From assembly GCA_025355465.1 (NCBI GenBank), contig JANXZO010000042.1:1-64000 (forward strand): a stretch of 64,000 nt of DNA, in the 5' to 3' direction. This DNA comes from Bacteroidales bacterium (GTDB lineage: Bacteria > Bacteroidota > Bacteroidia > Bacteroidales > FEN-979). The position numbers and the translations under genes are program-made. Within the stretch, counting starts at the first letter, position 1. Every line of letters begins with the position of its first letter. The notes below the pieces were generated by a model. It searched no databases and was not told where the DNA came from. It saw only the letters and a program-made list of their open reading frames with translations. Shown here piece after piece: positions 34,101 to 43,902 of this stretch.

Positions 34101-34239
34101 CATCCAGTTCCTGTGCATTCAGGTGCTGACTAAGGTAGGATTCGAGAATTTTCCGTGAATCATTAGAAATATTACTTTTAACCGAGGCAGCAACAATGGC
34201 AAAAAGTTGCACCAGGGCCATCAGGATGGGTTCGGACAT
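31183..34239 (-). CDS. ABCG-type transporter (ATPase-permease fusion) with TerB-like N-terminus
   Basis: A 1018-residue protein. Order: helical N-terminal region (about 1-110, resembling TerB-like bundles), a beta-rich FHA-like or linker part (about 140-250), an ABC ATPase (about 255-500) with Walker A GVMGGSGAGKST, Q-loop FVPQDD, signature ISGGQRKRLNIALE, Walker B VLFADEPTSG and H-loop VNIHQPSS, then DESECQSCGYVNPE with a Cys pair, and an ABC-2 type permease (about 590-790 and a last helix near 990) with a large extracytoplasmic loop between. ATPase-first order is that of the ABCG/White group. Such giant forms are common in Bacteroidetes; substrate unknown. Transcribed alone; convergent with the anti-sigma gene, 13 bases apart. 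Confidence 0.88.
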   Translation of the reverse strand: MSEPILMALVQLFAIVAASVKSNISNDSRKILESYLSQHLNAQELDEYLKLFDELVQFHQPDETEIGDSDVVEKTAAICQKIKKHLTSRDRLIVFIKFLEFLNEISGGQNGASPEAEQRFHGFLKIFKSSFNAPDQEFNDSVAFITNPMGDGIHPDHLLIITSDRSEKQTRKKLLHREHLDGKMFILFAPSSRTMICRYTGGDELFLNGHIIHPFRSFVFSNGTIIKNLKIAPVYYADAVSCFLHTSEKITIEFTAKEIEFRFKNSTNGIHPFSFTTNSGELIGVMGGSGAGKSTLLNVLNGNLPLNDGSILINGNNLESDKEKLQGIIGFVPQDDLLIEELTVFQNLYYNAKLCFRDFSKRQIIRSVMQVLRDIDLIGIRNLTVGDPINKFISGGQRKRLNIALELIREPSVLFADEPTSGLSSMDSEMVMLLLKEQTLKGRLVVVNIHQPSSDIYKLFDKIFILDKGGYPIYFGNPIDALTYFKQAGNHVNPDESECQSCGYVNPEQLLQITETKIINEYGRFTGNRKKTPAEWYNAFRQQIQPFLKVTEEKQEVPRSYFKIPGLFKQFRIFSIRNLLTKVTNRQYMLINLLEAPFLAALLAFLTRYKFGDEYVFSDNRNLVPYLFMSVVVSLFLGMMVSAEEIIKDRKILKREAFLHLSRFSYINSKIILLFVLSGIQTLLYVLAGNLILGIHGMTLSYWLILFSTSCFANLVGLNISAGLNSVVAIYILIPFILVPQLLLSGTIVGFDYLNPSIASRVNVPLVGDVMTSRWTFEALAVEQFRNNKYERIFYPYDKEISRYGYITSYVIPTLQSEFDECQRNSIKKENQKATTRFVSILQHEIPLLQTEAGFVPLTGLKTMSAKNFDIRIVDLAKNYLDSLSRHFSSRLSEVTSRRDALYAKLVSDMGEEAVYKFRETYYNDNLADLVLNKGSENKIIADQDQLIRKKDPVFMEPLSRNGRAHFYAPVKFIGNIVIDTFWFNLGVIWLMSLSLYFTLLTDILRKGINYFENFRKR

Positions 34240-34282
34240 GGACTCGGAGGTTAGTCAGAATCAAGAGAACGTATGATGAACC

Positions 34283-34314
34283 AAAAAAAACCCGCCCCTT
34301 TTGGAGGCGGTTTC
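34283..34314 (-). terminator. intrinsic terminator behind the lipoprotein gene
   Basis: On the minus strand AAACCGCCTCC, loop AAAA, GGGGCGGGTTTTTTTT: a GC-rich stem with one bulged G, then eight T. It lies 19 bases past the stop of the lipoprotein gene. Confidence 0.75.
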
Positions 34315-34333
34315 TTAGTTCATTTGAATGAAA

Positions 34334-35185
34334 TTACTTCGTAAAAGTGAGCCGGACGCTTTCAGTAAGTTCTGATATCCCGGCTGCTTTTTGCTGTGCC
34401 AGTTTCTTGCCCGGTACAATGTCATAATTTGTCCACACAACCTGCAATTTGGCAACTGCATCAGCTACCGGTTTCATGTTGGAGTCGGTGTTGTATGCCT
34501 GAAGAATTGTCAGCAGTTTATCGTAATTATTTTTCTGCTTTGCAATGATTTCGGTAATCCTTGTATTGTCTTTTGCAACCTCATTGAGCGATGCAGCAAG
34601 ATAAAGTCCTTCGGTGAAAGCTCCTGTAGCAATGAGAACAGCGATCTGGTTGCGATTGTTTTTCGACAGAAAATCATTGGTCATTCCAAACACCTTATTG
34701 ATGGTGGCAACGAGTGAATCCTTTTTGTTGCTGTATTTCTTAACTTTTTCAAACAAGGTGTTATCATAAACACCTGCAATGCCCAGTTCATCGGCCAGTT
34801 TGTTTGTAGCTCCGAGAAATTTGTTTGTCTCGTCGGTGCGGTTATAAGTGGCAGAGTAACTGAGGTCGGCACTGTACACGCCGAGGTTAAGCGCTTTGGC
34901 TTTTTCGGTGGCATATTTGCCTACATTGTCCGGACTGTTGGTAATATCGAAGATGAAACCGGCTTTTGCATTTTCGAGCAAGGTGGTTACTTCAAACGGA
35001 GTGGGGAACTGATAAAGAAGGCTTTGTGATTCCGGGCTTAGTGTCACTTCTTTCTTCACAGTATCGGCAGTTGCCTCATTTGCTTTTTTATCCTGATTTG
35101 CAGCGTTATTGCATCCGGAAAAGGTGAGAACAAGGATTAAAGCTGCCAGTAAAGAGCCGGAAAATTTGGTTGTGAATGCTTTCAT
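34334..35185 (-). CDS. hypothetical lipoprotein
   Basis: A 283-residue protein with a lipoprotein leader ending TFSGC (lipid Cys near 25), then a Lys/Ala/Glu linker and an all-helical domain (about 50-283). Typical stretches are FPTPFEVTTLLENAKAGFI, ATEKAKALNLGVYSADLSYSATYNRTDET and NQIAVLIATGAFTEGLYLA. It looks like a conserved Bacteroidetes lipoprotein family without a known role. It is a single gene, with a terminator downstream and a long AT-rich gap upstream. Likely inner or outer membrane anchored in the periplasm. Confidence 0.8.
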   Translation of the reverse strand: MKAFTTKFSGSLLAALILVLTFSGCNNAANQDKKANEATADTVKKEVTLSPESQSLLYQFPTPFEVTTLLENAKAGFIFDITNSPDNVGKYATEKAKALNLGVYSADLSYSATYNRTDETNKFLGATNKLADELGIAGVYDNTLFEKVKKYSNKKDSLVATINKVFGMTNDFLSKNNRNQIAVLIATGAFTEGLYLAASLNEVAKDNTRITEIIAKQKNNYDKLLTILQAYNTDSNMKPVADAVAKLQVVWTNYDIVPGKKLAQQKAAGISELTESVRLTFTK

Positions 35186-35327
35186 AAAATCGGTTGAGGG
35201 TTTGTTCGTAAAATAGTGATTAACGTACTTTTCTGGAATTTAAGTGAGTACTATGCGAAATTAATTCAATTTTTTCAATCCGTGACAATTTTTTAAATTA
35301 TTGTCTCGCTGCTTTTTGTTCTCCTGG

Positions 35328-36278
35328 TTAGCCATGTTTGATAAGAACTTTTAGAACACCAGGCTTTTGTGCCATCGCGAAAGCCTCAATGATTTTGGGG
35401 AATTCGAAGATTTTTGATATGAGTGGTTCAGGGTTTACCAAACCCTGACTGAGCAGACTTAAGGCAGGCTCAAAAAGACCGCATCTTGAGCCAATGATCT
35501 CGAACTCATTGATTACAATCTGATTAAGATCGATCTTTTCGGGATTTGCGACGGTCGTTTTCAGCACCAGTTTCCCCCTCGGGAAAAGATGCGAAAGTGC
35601 CAGATTGATACCTTTTGAATCTCCGGTACAATCAACACATACTTCTGCTTTCTGATTTCCGCCGAGCGCGGATAAGGGCATAGCGTTCAACCCCATTTTC
35701 AAAGCCTTGAGGATTTTGCCTTCGTTCAAATCGAAGGTTGTATAATTGCATCCATTAAGACGGAATACTTGCGAAATAAGCATACCCAGTTTACCTGCTC
35801 CGAAAATGAAAACATTTTGTGAGGGTTTGATCTGGATTTGTTCAAAAATTTCAATTGCTGCAGCCAGGGGTTCTGTAAATACTGCCGAAGTTAGCGCAAG
35901 GCCTTCCGGAATAACATGAAGGTTTTTCTCAGGCAAAGCGACATAATCTGCAAATACTCCAGGGTGGCCATCAATTCCCAGTACCGTGCGGTTGTTACAA
36001 TGGGTCGATCTGCCGGTCTGGCAAAGATAACATTCACCGCACGAACAGTTGATCTCACCCACCACGATCTTCCCGTATAAATAGCTGTCGCTGGAAATAA
36101 CTTCCCCTACGAATTCATGGCCGGGTATCCCATTAAACCCCATGTAACCCTGAAGAATTTCAATATCCGTGTTGCAGATTGAGGAATAGAGAACCCGAAT
36201 AAGGACCTCCCCGTTAATAGGTTTTGTCTTCGGAACTTCACATAAAGATAATGTCCCATCAAAAACTAGCGCTCTCAT
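35328..36278 (-). CDS. zinc-dependent alcohol dehydrogenase-like (MDR) oxidoreductase
   Basis: A 316-residue enzyme of the medium-chain dehydrogenase family. Seen: catalytic zinc ligands Cys35 and GHE (His54, Glu55), structural zinc ligands Cys80, Cys83, Cys86 and Cys94, a Rossmann motif VFIFGAGKLGMLI (about 155-167) and VCVDCTGDSKGI. It is a little shorter than usual (340-360). The overall look is of sorbitol/threonine-type or sugar-alcohol dehydrogenases; substrate and NAD versus NADP are not clear (FDLN after the Rossmann motif hints at NAD). Stands alone between the lipoprotein and the large sensory island. Confidence 0.88.
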   Translation of the reverse strand: MRALVFDGTLSLCEVPKTKPINGEVLIRVLYSSICNTDIEILQGYMGFNGIPGHEFVGEVISSDSYLYGKIVVGEINCSCGECYLCQTGRSTHCNNRTVLGIDGHPGVFADYVALPEKNLHVIPEGLALTSAVFTEPLAAAIEIFEQIQIKPSQNVFIFGAGKLGMLISQVFRLNGCNYTTFDLNEGKILKALKMGLNAMPLSALGGNQKAEVCVDCTGDSKGINLALSHLFPRGKLVLKTTVANPEKIDLNQIVINEFEIIGSRCGLFEPALSLLSQGLVNPEPLISKIFEFPKIIEAFAMAQKPGVLKVLIKHG

Positions 36279-36365
36279 AAGTCAATTTTTAACATCCTGA
36301 GTGGCATCCCTGATAAACGATCCAAAGTTCGAAAAAATTCTCTGAATTAGCGTATACCTCCGCCA

Positions 36366-39300
36366 TCATCCTTGCTTTTCAGGAATGGTGATAATAAATT
36401 CAGTAAATTCTCCTTCCTGCGATTTAACTTCAAGCTTCCCTTTATGAATCTGTGTAACAATATCAAAGCTCATGGAAAGTCCCAATCCGGTCCCTTTACC
36501 GGTAGGCTTCGTGGTAAAAAACGGGTTGAATATTTTTTCACGTATGTGTTCTGGAATCCCTGACCCGTTGTCGCGAATCCTGATCTCAATACTGGACCCG
36601 ATTTTTTTTGTACTGGTCAACACTTCAGGGCTGAATCCCTGGATCCCTTTCCTGGCTTTCTCGTCAACTGCATAACAGGCATTATTCACGATATTCAGGA
36701 TCACGCGGCTGAGGTCCTGGGGAATTATGGCAGCCTTTCCCACGGCCGGGTCGAGGCTTGTTTTCAGACTCGTGTTGAAACTTTTATCCTTGGCACGCAT
36801 TCCATGGTAGGCAAGATTAACATATTCCGTAACCAGGTTGTTCATTTCAACCTGCTCATATTCACCTGTTTTGCCACGAGAATGCTGCAACATTCCTTTT
36901 ACAATGCTTTCAGCACGTTTGCCATGCTCGTTGATCTTTTGAACATTCCCTTTGATCATCCCGATCAACTCATCAAATTCATCATGCTGTCCGGTAGTAA
37001 TCGAATCCTTCATTGCTTCCAGCGCTTCTTTAAGCTCTACCGCAAGTTCGGCTGAGAGGGAAGAGAAATTATTTACAAAATTCAACGGATTCTGGATTTC
37101 GTGGGCGATACCCGCCGTGAGCTGACCCAGAGATGCTAATTTTTCGGATTGAACAAGCTGATCCTGCGTGTCTTTTAGATGTTGCAATGTCGATTGCAGG
37201 TCTTCCAGGATGCGGGTTTTGATGAAGGCAGAAATGATATGCTCCTTGGAGTTCCGGATGAAATTCAGGTCATGTTGTTCATAGGCGAGTTCACGACTCA
37301 TGTTTTCAAGCATCAGGAACGCTTCTACCTTGTGGTCTACTTTGATAACAAGTACCAGCATGGATCTGGGCACTTCCAGGTCGGGCATCTCCCGGTCTTC
37401 AGAAAATGAGCTGAACTCTTTTTTCAGGAAGATGTCCTCATAGATCTCTTCCGTGTTTTTCAGGTAACGTTTTTCGGCTTGTGCCAGGGTTAACTGAACA
37501 TCTTCCAGAAGCCTGATATCCCATCCGAAGCTGGCTTTAAAGCGGAAAGTGTCGGTTTTTTTATCAAGGATAAGGGCTGTTGCCTTTTCCACCGACCTGA
37601 TCATTTTGGTCTTTTCCAGCAAGGATTGCAGCAGGTTGGAGAAGTGAATCTCGGAATTGATGGATTTTACCAGGATGTTTATTTTTTCGAGTTCGTCATT
37701 CTTGTTGGCCAACTCCGCCGATTGATGTTCGATCTCCTCCTTCTGTTGTACAACCTCTGCGGTGCGCTGAACTATTTTTTGCTCCAGCTGTCTTTTTTCC
37801 CTTAGGAGTTGTCTGTTTCTGAGTATGACAATCAGGTACATAACGCCACATGTAACCAATACATACAGCAGGTAGGCCCACCATTGTGAATACCAGGGGG
37901 AGAGGATCCTAACGTTGAATGTAGCCTCCGTGCTGATTGAACCATACACGTTTTTGGCTTTGACGCGAAACACATAATTTCCCTTTGGAAGGTTTGTATA
38001 TTCTTTGTGGGTTTTTGTATTCCAGTCCGACCATGATTCCTCAAATCCTTCCAGTTTGTATTGGAATTCTAACTCTCCCAGGGCAGAATAATAGGGAACA
38101 GAATATTCGAACACCAGACTGTTATCACGGAAGGGTAAAACCGTGTTCATCATTCTCAGGCTGTCTTCCCGTGATCGGATATTACCGGCGTAAATAACTG
38201 AATCGTTATGGACTGCCACCTGCCTGATGATCACTTTCGGAATGTTGCGGTTGGGTAAAACAATGGAAGGGTTGAAGCAGATCATTCCATCGGGTCCGCC
38301 AAACCAGGTTATGCCATTCGATTCGGGATAGATAGCCCATACAACCACCTTTTCCACCGGAAGGAACGGAACCTGGTTTTTAATATACCTGAGTTTATTC
38401 TTTTCAAATAGCGTGAGTTCTGACTCATCAGCCGCCGTGGTCCAGATGTTTCCATCATCTTCCTGGATCATGGAGGTAAACCATGGATTTGCACCGGTAC
38501 TATCCTGTCCCAGGAGGTAATAGGGTTTGAAACGGAAGGCGACCTCGTCAAAAATGTAAATTCCGTCGCGTGTTGCATTTAAAATCTGCCCGTCGATAAA
38601 ATTGATACTGTTGCTGTTCGCGGCGGGCAGGCCGGCATTTACACCAAAGTGATCAAGTTTTTGAAGGGCGGGTGAATACCGGAACAACCCTTTCGTAAGT
38701 GTATTTCCCCAGATGTTACCTTTGGCATCTTCATGGAGGTCACGAATTTCTCCGGTAAGGCCCGCAATCCTGGCGACCTTCCAACGGCCTCCCGACTTGA
38801 CAATTCTTACCAATCCTTCAGTTTGTCCCACGTAAACGGCTTCGGGATCGAGGTGTGAACTGCACAGGGAGAGTGAAAATCCTTCGTTGATGAGAACGGG
38901 TTGTTGCCTGGCAACTGTAAAGATTCCCTGGGTTGTGGCTACAATCAACTCCTGGCCATAAGGATGCATAGCCCAGCAGGCAGTGATGATAATGGGAGCA
39001 GCCTTGAATTCGGGTATTTTTTCGTCGTAAAAATAAAGCCCCTGGTATGTGGAAACGACAAGCTGTTCCTGAAACCTGATTATTTGGGTAACACTGCCGT
39101 TTAGCCCCGAGCGTTCATCAAAATAGGTGAGTTGGGAGGGTATTTCAATCATGGCCAGCCCATTGTTCAGGGCCACCCAAAGGTGGTTAAACGGATCCGC
39201 GTAAACGGCATGTACATAATCAGTTATCATCCCGGCTTTTTTATCAATCCGCTGAATGATCTTTCCGTCAGGCGACAGGATCACCACACCCTCCCGGGTA

Positions 39301-40106
39301 GTTCCGAAAGCGAAGGCTCCATTGGAGAGGCATGCACCGGAGGTGATAATACTTTTCCGAAACAGATCTTCGGTGTGCATATCAAGCGGTGACAATCCAT
39401 TGCCATTAAGTATATAAAGGCCCTGGGTAGCGGTTGTTACCAATACTTCATTGTTACGGAAGGCGAACATAGCCTTGACTTCGATTGCCCCCGATAACCG
39501 GGCACCTCCGGCCAGCGGCTTAATTTTCCCATCCTTAAGTTCAACCAACCCTGTCTCTTTCAATTGCAGGAAGAGCCTTTTATTTACGTAGAATCCTGCC
39601 AGGATATTCTGATCGGAATGCCATCTTTTTAGTGCATTTTTCTGCCAGGTGAATACCTCATGGGCGGAGATAAACAGGATGCCATTGGGTGTGCAATAGG
39701 TGTAGTTTACATCTTGAAAAACCGGAATTTCCGTTGTTTTTTTTGGCAGGATGGAACGGAAAACCATCTCCCCTGTGGCATTCGAAATAAGGTAGCCGAT
39801 CTCACCCCTGGCACCAACGAAAATTGTTCCGGCACGGTCGACAGCGAGGGAAGAGACTTTTGTAATTTTTTCGGTAGCGATGAGCCTCCAGGTGTTTCCG
39901 TCGTACTGCAAAACTCCGGCGAAGTTCCCGAAATACATCATTCCGCGATGGTCCCGGACAACGGCGAAATTTTGTGCATGGGCTTTGTATTCAGCAGTTG
40001 TAAAATTCTTCAGATAGGGATTCCCGACCTCTAAGGGGGTACCGGGTTTTCCCTGTGTGGGGAGCATCCAGAGTAGCAATAGTATGACTAAAAGTGACTT
40101 ATTCAT
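36366..40106 (-). CDS. propeller-type membrane sensor histidine kinase (Reg_prop/Y_Y_Y-GAF-HK)
   Basis: A 1246-residue kinase. Order: signal peptide (1-19), periplasmic two-bladed set of Reg_prop propeller repeats (about 30-640), a Y_Y_Y domain (about 680-765; [16 protein letters not shown]), a membrane helix (about 775-797), coiled coil (800-840), GAF-like domain (about 840-970), HisKA with [17 protein letters not shown] (His near 1000) and HATPase ([25 protein letters not shown]). Unlike the usual hybrid two-component systems with this sensor it has no receiver or AraC output. Its output half is closely similar to the soluble kinase at 49764. It is the last gene of a leftward operon, 7 bases after the NTT-HEAT gene. 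Confidence 0.93.
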   Translation of the reverse strand: MNKSLLVILLLLWMLPTQGKPGTPLEVGNPYLKNFTTAEYKAHAQNFAVVRDHRGMMYFGNFAGVLQYDGNTWRLIATEKITKVSSLAVDRAGTIFVGARGEIGYLISNATGEMVFRSILPKKTTEIPVFQDVNYTYCTPNGILFISAHEVFTWQKNALKRWHSDQNILAGFYVNKRLFLQLKETGLVELKDGKIKPLAGGARLSGAIEVKAMFAFRNNEVLVTTATQGLYILNGNGLSPLDMHTEDLFRKSIITSGACLSNGAFAFGTTREGVVILSPDGKIIQRIDKKAGMITDYVHAVYADPFNHLWVALNNGLAMIEIPSQLTYFDERSGLNGSVTQIIRFQEQLVVSTYQGLYFYDEKIPEFKAAPIIITACWAMHPYGQELIVATTQGIFTVARQQPVLINEGFSLSLCSSHLDPEAVYVGQTEGLVRIVKSGGRWKVARIAGLTGEIRDLHEDAKGNIWGNTLTKGLFRYSPALQKLDHFGVNAGLPAANSNSINFIDGQILNATRDGIYIFDEVAFRFKPYYLLGQDSTGANPWFTSMIQEDDGNIWTTAADESELTLFEKNKLRYIKNQVPFLPVEKVVVWAIYPESNGITWFGGPDGMICFNPSIVLPNRNIPKVIIRQVAVHNDSVIYAGNIRSREDSLRMMNTVLPFRDNSLVFEYSVPYYSALGELEFQYKLEGFEESWSDWNTKTHKEYTNLPKGNYVFRVKAKNVYGSISTEATFNVRILSPWYSQWWAYLLYVLVTCGVMYLIVILRNRQLLREKRQLEQKIVQRTAEVVQQKEEIEHQSAELANKNDELEKINILVKSINSEIHFSNLLQSLLEKTKMIRSVEKATALILDKKTDTFRFKASFGWDIRLLEDVQLTLAQAEKRYLKNTEEIYEDIFLKKEFSSFSEDREMPDLEVPRSMLVLVIKVDHKVEAFLMLENMSRELAYEQHDLNFIRNSKEHIISAFIKTRILEDLQSTLQHLKDTQDQLVQSEKLASLGQLTAGIAHEIQNPLNFVNNFSSLSAELAVELKEALEAMKDSITTGQHDEFDELIGMIKGNVQKINEHGKRAESIVKGMLQHSRGKTGEYEQVEMNNLVTEYVNLAYHGMRAKDKSFNTSLKTSLDPAVGKAAIIPQDLSRVILNIVNNACYAVDEKARKGIQGFSPEVLTSTKKIGSSIEIRIRDNGSGIPEHIREKIFNPFFTTKPTGKGTGLGLSMSFDIVTQIHKGKLEVKSQEGEFTEFIITIPEKQG

Positions 40107-40113
40107 AGTCCAT

Positions 40114-43020
40114 TTATTTTACAACATTTAATGAACGGAGGTTCAGGTACCGTTCAGCCAGTAGCAGGTTGCCGGTCATGAATTCAAAAAGTACCTCTTC
40201 CGGAACGATTTTTTCATCTCCCGGACCTATCGCTATGGCAAGCGGAACCAGCTCTATTTCCGGGACCGGTGCAAACAGCGGAGACTCTTTCAGCCGGAGG
40301 ATAGTTTCAAAAAGCAGGATTCCCGGAGTTTTCTGACGTTCTTTGATTTTTTCGACGATCTTTTGAATGCGCGGATCCTCTTTTTTCTCAAACCTTCTGA
40401 TAGTACTCAAATAATATTGTTCGTTGTGACAAAACAACATCCAGGCGGCTAACTCGCCCAGCACCACGTCGGGATTTACAAGGTGTGCAGCAAGCACTGA
40501 TTCGTCGCTGGTACCATCTCTTTTTTGAAGCAATCCAAGATGATATATTGCGCATGCTTTGGTCCATCGGTTGATTTTGGTAAAATCCTTGTTGATGATC
40601 TCGTGCAGACGATCATACCGGGTTAATTTTTCCTGAGGGAATCGAAAGCGAAAGCGGTGCAGACGCTCCTGAAGGGGGATGTCCTCAAAAAGTGGAAGGA
40701 ACATCACCTTTATCTCGTCAGAAAAAGTCATATCACAGATCTCCAAGGCATAAACTCTGGCTTTGACATCCTGGCTTTCAATGGTTTCCCTGATATGCCG
40801 GATTGTTCTTGTATCATAAAGCAGTGAAAGGAGCAGGAAGATATTTTCTTTTTTTTCTTCAAGCTCCTGAAGCAAAGCATTTTGGAGTACCATGTTTTCC
40901 GTGTAACCTTCTGTGTCGAGCAGGTTTGCCATGATCCATACCATGATTTCCACCGACTCTTCAATGGTTTGGGTAATAAACGGGGACTCTGAAACGGAGG
41001 CATGGTATTCCAGGTTGCTCAGGGAGAGCATCACCTGGTATCGTACATCTTTGTCCGGATAACTGATCTTGTTACGGAGCAGCTTTACGGCTTTTTCTCC
41101 CCCTACCGATTCATAGATACGAATAATACGAAGTTGCCCGATTTTATGATCAGCAATTTTGTCAAAGTATTGGTCCAGTTCGGCAAGGATTGGAGCCCCG
41201 ATCATCTTTAACGCCATGCAAGAGACACTTCCATATTCGGGGGAAACAAGATTTTCGATCAGGATGGACCATAGTTCGTAGCGTTTTATTTTTCCGGCTG
41301 AGATTATTGCCGCTTTTTTAACATTAGGAACAGGGTCTTTCAGAAGTTGGATCAGAATCTTGTAGGTATTGTATCTTCCTGAATATCCAGCTAATCTTGC
41401 GGCATTTTCCCGGGTATGGGGATCCCCTGATCGGGAGAGTTGAACAAGGAAATCGAAAGAAAAATCTTCTGCCTCCTTTATCTCTTTACGTTTTTGCTGA
41501 ATTTTTTCTGCTATGTCAGATTTAATGGATTGCGGAGCTGCGGCATAGGCATTTTCCATGGCCTGGTCGATAGCTGCCGGCGCAATTTTTTCGAAAACCT
41601 CGACCAGGTGATGAATGTTATCGGAGGAGGAGGCTAAAAGCGACCTTTCTATTAACGCAACCTCTGTTGTTGAAGGGTTAATCAATTCGTGCTGAATTTC
41701 GCTGATTTTTACTTTGAGCAGATTACGATACTCCGAATACATTTTAACACTGAGCCATATCCACAAACCGAGTACGGCAAGGAAAAAATAATTGAAATAG
41801 ACCAGGTTGAAAACAGAAAAGCTGGACAAGATAAGAATTACAACACCGGTAACCACGGTGCCTAACGCCTTGGGAATTCCTTCAATCTGGTTTTGAAAGG
41901 TGAGTCGCTGTTCGTTGGGTACCGGCTGGTATAGCAATTGGAATGCGGGTTCATACACAGCGCCCCGTACCGATCTTTCAAACAATCGGGCCAGGGCCAG
42001 GAAGGCAAAGAAAAGACCTGTAGGGCCATACAGACTTCCAAAAAGGGCGGCGAGCAGGATACTGAAAGCAAGAATCAGGGGGAGGGAGATAAGGCTTGGT
42101 TTAAGTCCGTACTTGTCGAGAAATCTACCGGAAACAAGCTTGAAAATCAATTCGACAATCGCCACAAAGCCAAGGAATATACCAAAGAAGCGGGCAATGG
42201 TTTCCGGGTTGTTATCGAATTCACCTTTGGTTTGCGACAGAAAGAGGAAATCAACAAACAGGTATCCGAATATGGGCAACAGTGCCATCATGGAGATAAG
42301 CAGGAAATATGGTTTTTTGATCAGGTTCAGATAATTCCATTCAGATCTTATTTTGGCTGCACTTTTGGCCGCTGGCAGTTGAATTCCCTGAAGCTGTTCT
42401 GAAAAGGTTTTGAAAATAATAAGTACAATAATGAGGCAGATAAATAGCGAGAATGATGAGAGGAAAAGGAGGTCGGGGGTTTTAAGGAACTGCAACATTA
42501 AAGGGATAGAGAAATAGCCGATGATGGTGGAGATTACCTCTCCGATACTGATGAGCCCGAAAATTCGTTTCCCCTGCCGGATGTTGAAAAGTTTGCCAGC
42601 CAATCCCCAGAAATTAACAAGGGTAATATAAACCATCACCCTGACCCAGGTATATAAGATAAAGGCAAGCCAGGCGGTATCGTACATCCACACACCGGTG
42701 CTGATTGCAAGAACGGAAATAAAGACAAAAATGAATTTAAATATAACCTGCTGGGAAAAGCTTGAGCGTTTGTCGATAAGGGTGAATATCCACCATGCAA
42801 GGCATACAATAATCCCGGATGCAATGAATGATACGGGGATCATCTTTGGTGGGAAATGCTTCAGGAAGATTGCATTGGAGGCGGTGAAATAACAGGAAAG
42901 CGACAACCCTACAAAAAAGGAGAAAAGCATCATCAGAAAGACAGGACTTGCTTCCTCCTTTCTGATATTCAACGTTTTCAAAATCCAGGTTTTCTGCTTC
43001 ATGTTACTGTTTGCGATCAT
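40114..43020 (-). CDS. nucleotide translocase-like membrane protein fused to HEAT repeats
   Basis: A 968-residue protein. The first 440 residues form about 12 membrane helices in the pattern of NTT/TlcC ATP-ADP translocases and related MFS folds (FFVGLSLSCYFTASNAIFLKHFPP, ILYTWVRVMVYITLVNFWGLAGKLF). The rest (about 450-960) is soluble, with HEAT-like repeats (DPHTRENAARLAGYSG, DPVPNVKKAAIISAGKI, YPDKDVRYQVMLSLSNLEY). Related fusions exist in free-living bacteria and are not proven transporters. Its ATG overlaps the previous stop (ATGA), supporting the first Met. In the operon it sits between a formyltransferase-like enzyme and the propeller kinase. It may be a transporter-sensor that signals through its HEAT platform; that is inference. 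Confidence 0.85.
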   Translation of the reverse strand: MIANSNMKQKTWILKTLNIRKEEASPVFLMMLFSFFVGLSLSCYFTASNAIFLKHFPPKMIPVSFIASGIIVCLAWWIFTLIDKRSSFSQQVIFKFIFVFISVLAISTGVWMYDTAWLAFILYTWVRVMVYITLVNFWGLAGKLFNIRQGKRIFGLISIGEVISTIIGYFSIPLMLQFLKTPDLLFLSSFSLFICLIIVLIIFKTFSEQLQGIQLPAAKSAAKIRSEWNYLNLIKKPYFLLISMMALLPIFGYLFVDFLFLSQTKGEFDNNPETIARFFGIFLGFVAIVELIFKLVSGRFLDKYGLKPSLISLPLILAFSILLAALFGSLYGPTGLFFAFLALARLFERSVRGAVYEPAFQLLYQPVPNEQRLTFQNQIEGIPKALGTVVTGVVILILSSFSVFNLVYFNYFFLAVLGLWIWLSVKMYSEYRNLLKVKISEIQHELINPSTTEVALIERSLLASSSDNIHHLVEVFEKIAPAAIDQAMENAYAAAPQSIKSDIAEKIQQKRKEIKEAEDFSFDFLVQLSRSGDPHTRENAARLAGYSGRYNTYKILIQLLKDPVPNVKKAAIISAGKIKRYELWSILIENLVSPEYGSVSCMALKMIGAPILAELDQYFDKIADHKIGQLRIIRIYESVGGEKAVKLLRNKISYPDKDVRYQVMLSLSNLEYHASVSESPFITQTIEESVEIMVWIMANLLDTEGYTENMVLQNALLQELEEKKENIFLLLSLLYDTRTIRHIRETIESQDVKARVYALEICDMTFSDEIKVMFLPLFEDIPLQERLHRFRFRFPQEKLTRYDRLHEIINKDFTKINRWTKACAIYHLGLLQKRDGTSDESVLAAHLVNPDVVLGELAAWMLFCHNEQYYLSTIRRFEKKEDPRIQKIVEKIKERQKTPGILLFETILRLKESPLFAPVPEIELVPLAIAIGPGDEKIVPEEVLFEFMTGNLLLAERYLNLRSLNVVK

Positions 43021-43892
43021 AATATTTTCGGGTGAAGCGGTAACTCATAGGTTGCCGACACATCGTTTGAGACAGGTTCCTGCAATTGCTGTTTTACCGT
43101 GTCCGGAATTGTTTTGTCGAAGTCCAACAGGTTAAGGGCTTCCATCTGATCCTGGGCACGGCGGGCAAGGATTTCAAGCAGCAAATCCATGGTCATCCAA
43201 CCACTGATACTGTTGATTTTTAGCAAGAGAGGTATGATGTTCGGCGGATAATGCCCATCATTCAAACGAATATTAATCTCCGGAGAGATACCGACAACAG
43301 GCCCGCCATCAATGATCTCAGTTACCTTGTGAATAACAATCGGTGAGGTGTTCAGGCCCTGATGCATGAGTTCCTGAAAGGGTTGAGCGCCGACGCCGAT
43401 GTTACAGGCAAGGTTTGATGGATGAAAATTGAAAGCCCCGAAAGGCGGGTATTCATAGAGAAACCCATCCAGCCTCTGGCCAAAACAATTCATGATAAGG
43501 AGCTCAGGATTCCAGGAGAAAAATATCTGCCGGAAGTAATCAGTTTTTACCTTTCCGGTATAACATGGGATCCCGGCGTCAAGTGATGTAAGGATGATCC
43601 GGTTCCTGATCTCTTCCCGTTCGGCCGGTGTGTAGTTGCTCCAAATACGCTTTTTAAGTGATATCCTGGCATTCGGGTCTTCCGGATCATCGGTAGCCAG
43701 CCCGACAATGTTCAACAGATGGGGATATTTTTGTTTAAACCGTATGAGCGATTCGAGTACGATCTGCCCCCCGATGGCACTGCCAAAAACCACAACCCTC
43801 AATCCGTTCTCAGCCCATACCGGTAACCTTTCAGGTACATAGTATCCACCCCATGCAGACTCCGCATCAATTATTTTACCGGATGAAGTCAT
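43017..43892 (-). CDS. formyltransferase-like protein
   Basis: A 291-residue cytoplasmic protein of the formyltransferase fold. It keeps the catalytic triad pattern seen in Fmt and PurN: Asn155 and His157 in FGAFNFHPSN, and Asp195 in TEIIDGGPVVG, 38 residues on. The N-terminal 45 residues are extra, and VVVFGSAIGGQIVLESL looks like a nucleotide-type binding start. It lacks the C-terminal tRNA-binding domain of methionyl-tRNA formyltransferase, and the neighbours are not ribosomal, so it is not fmt. Likely a small-molecule formyltransferase or a ligand-binding relative. Co-transcribed with the TonB receptor gene (10 bases upstream) and the NTT-HEAT gene (4-base overlap). Confidence 0.85.
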   Translation of the reverse strand: MTSSGKIIDAESAWGGYYVPERLPVWAENGLRVVVFGSAIGGQIVLESLIRFKQKYPHLLNIVGLATDDPEDPNARISLKKRIWSNYTPAEREEIRNRIILTSLDAGIPCYTGKVKTDYFRQIFFSWNPELLIMNCFGQRLDGFLYEYPPFGAFNFHPSNLACNIGVGAQPFQELMHQGLNTSPIVIHKVTEIIDGGPVVGISPEINIRLNDGHYPPNIIPLLLKINSISGWMTMDLLLEILARRAQDQMEALNLLDFDKTIPDTVKQQLQEPVSNDVSATYELPLHPKIL

Positions 43893-43902
43893 ATCAACTT
43901 GA

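Noticed and set aside
36366-40106. Propeller kinase as a polysaccharide-utilisation hybrid regulator
   Set aside because: It lacks the receiver and AraC-type DNA-binding output, and no SusCD or glycoside hydrolase genes are near.
43017-43892. Call as methionyl-tRNA formyltransferase
   Set aside because: No C-terminal tRNA-binding domain, and no def or other translation gene beside it.
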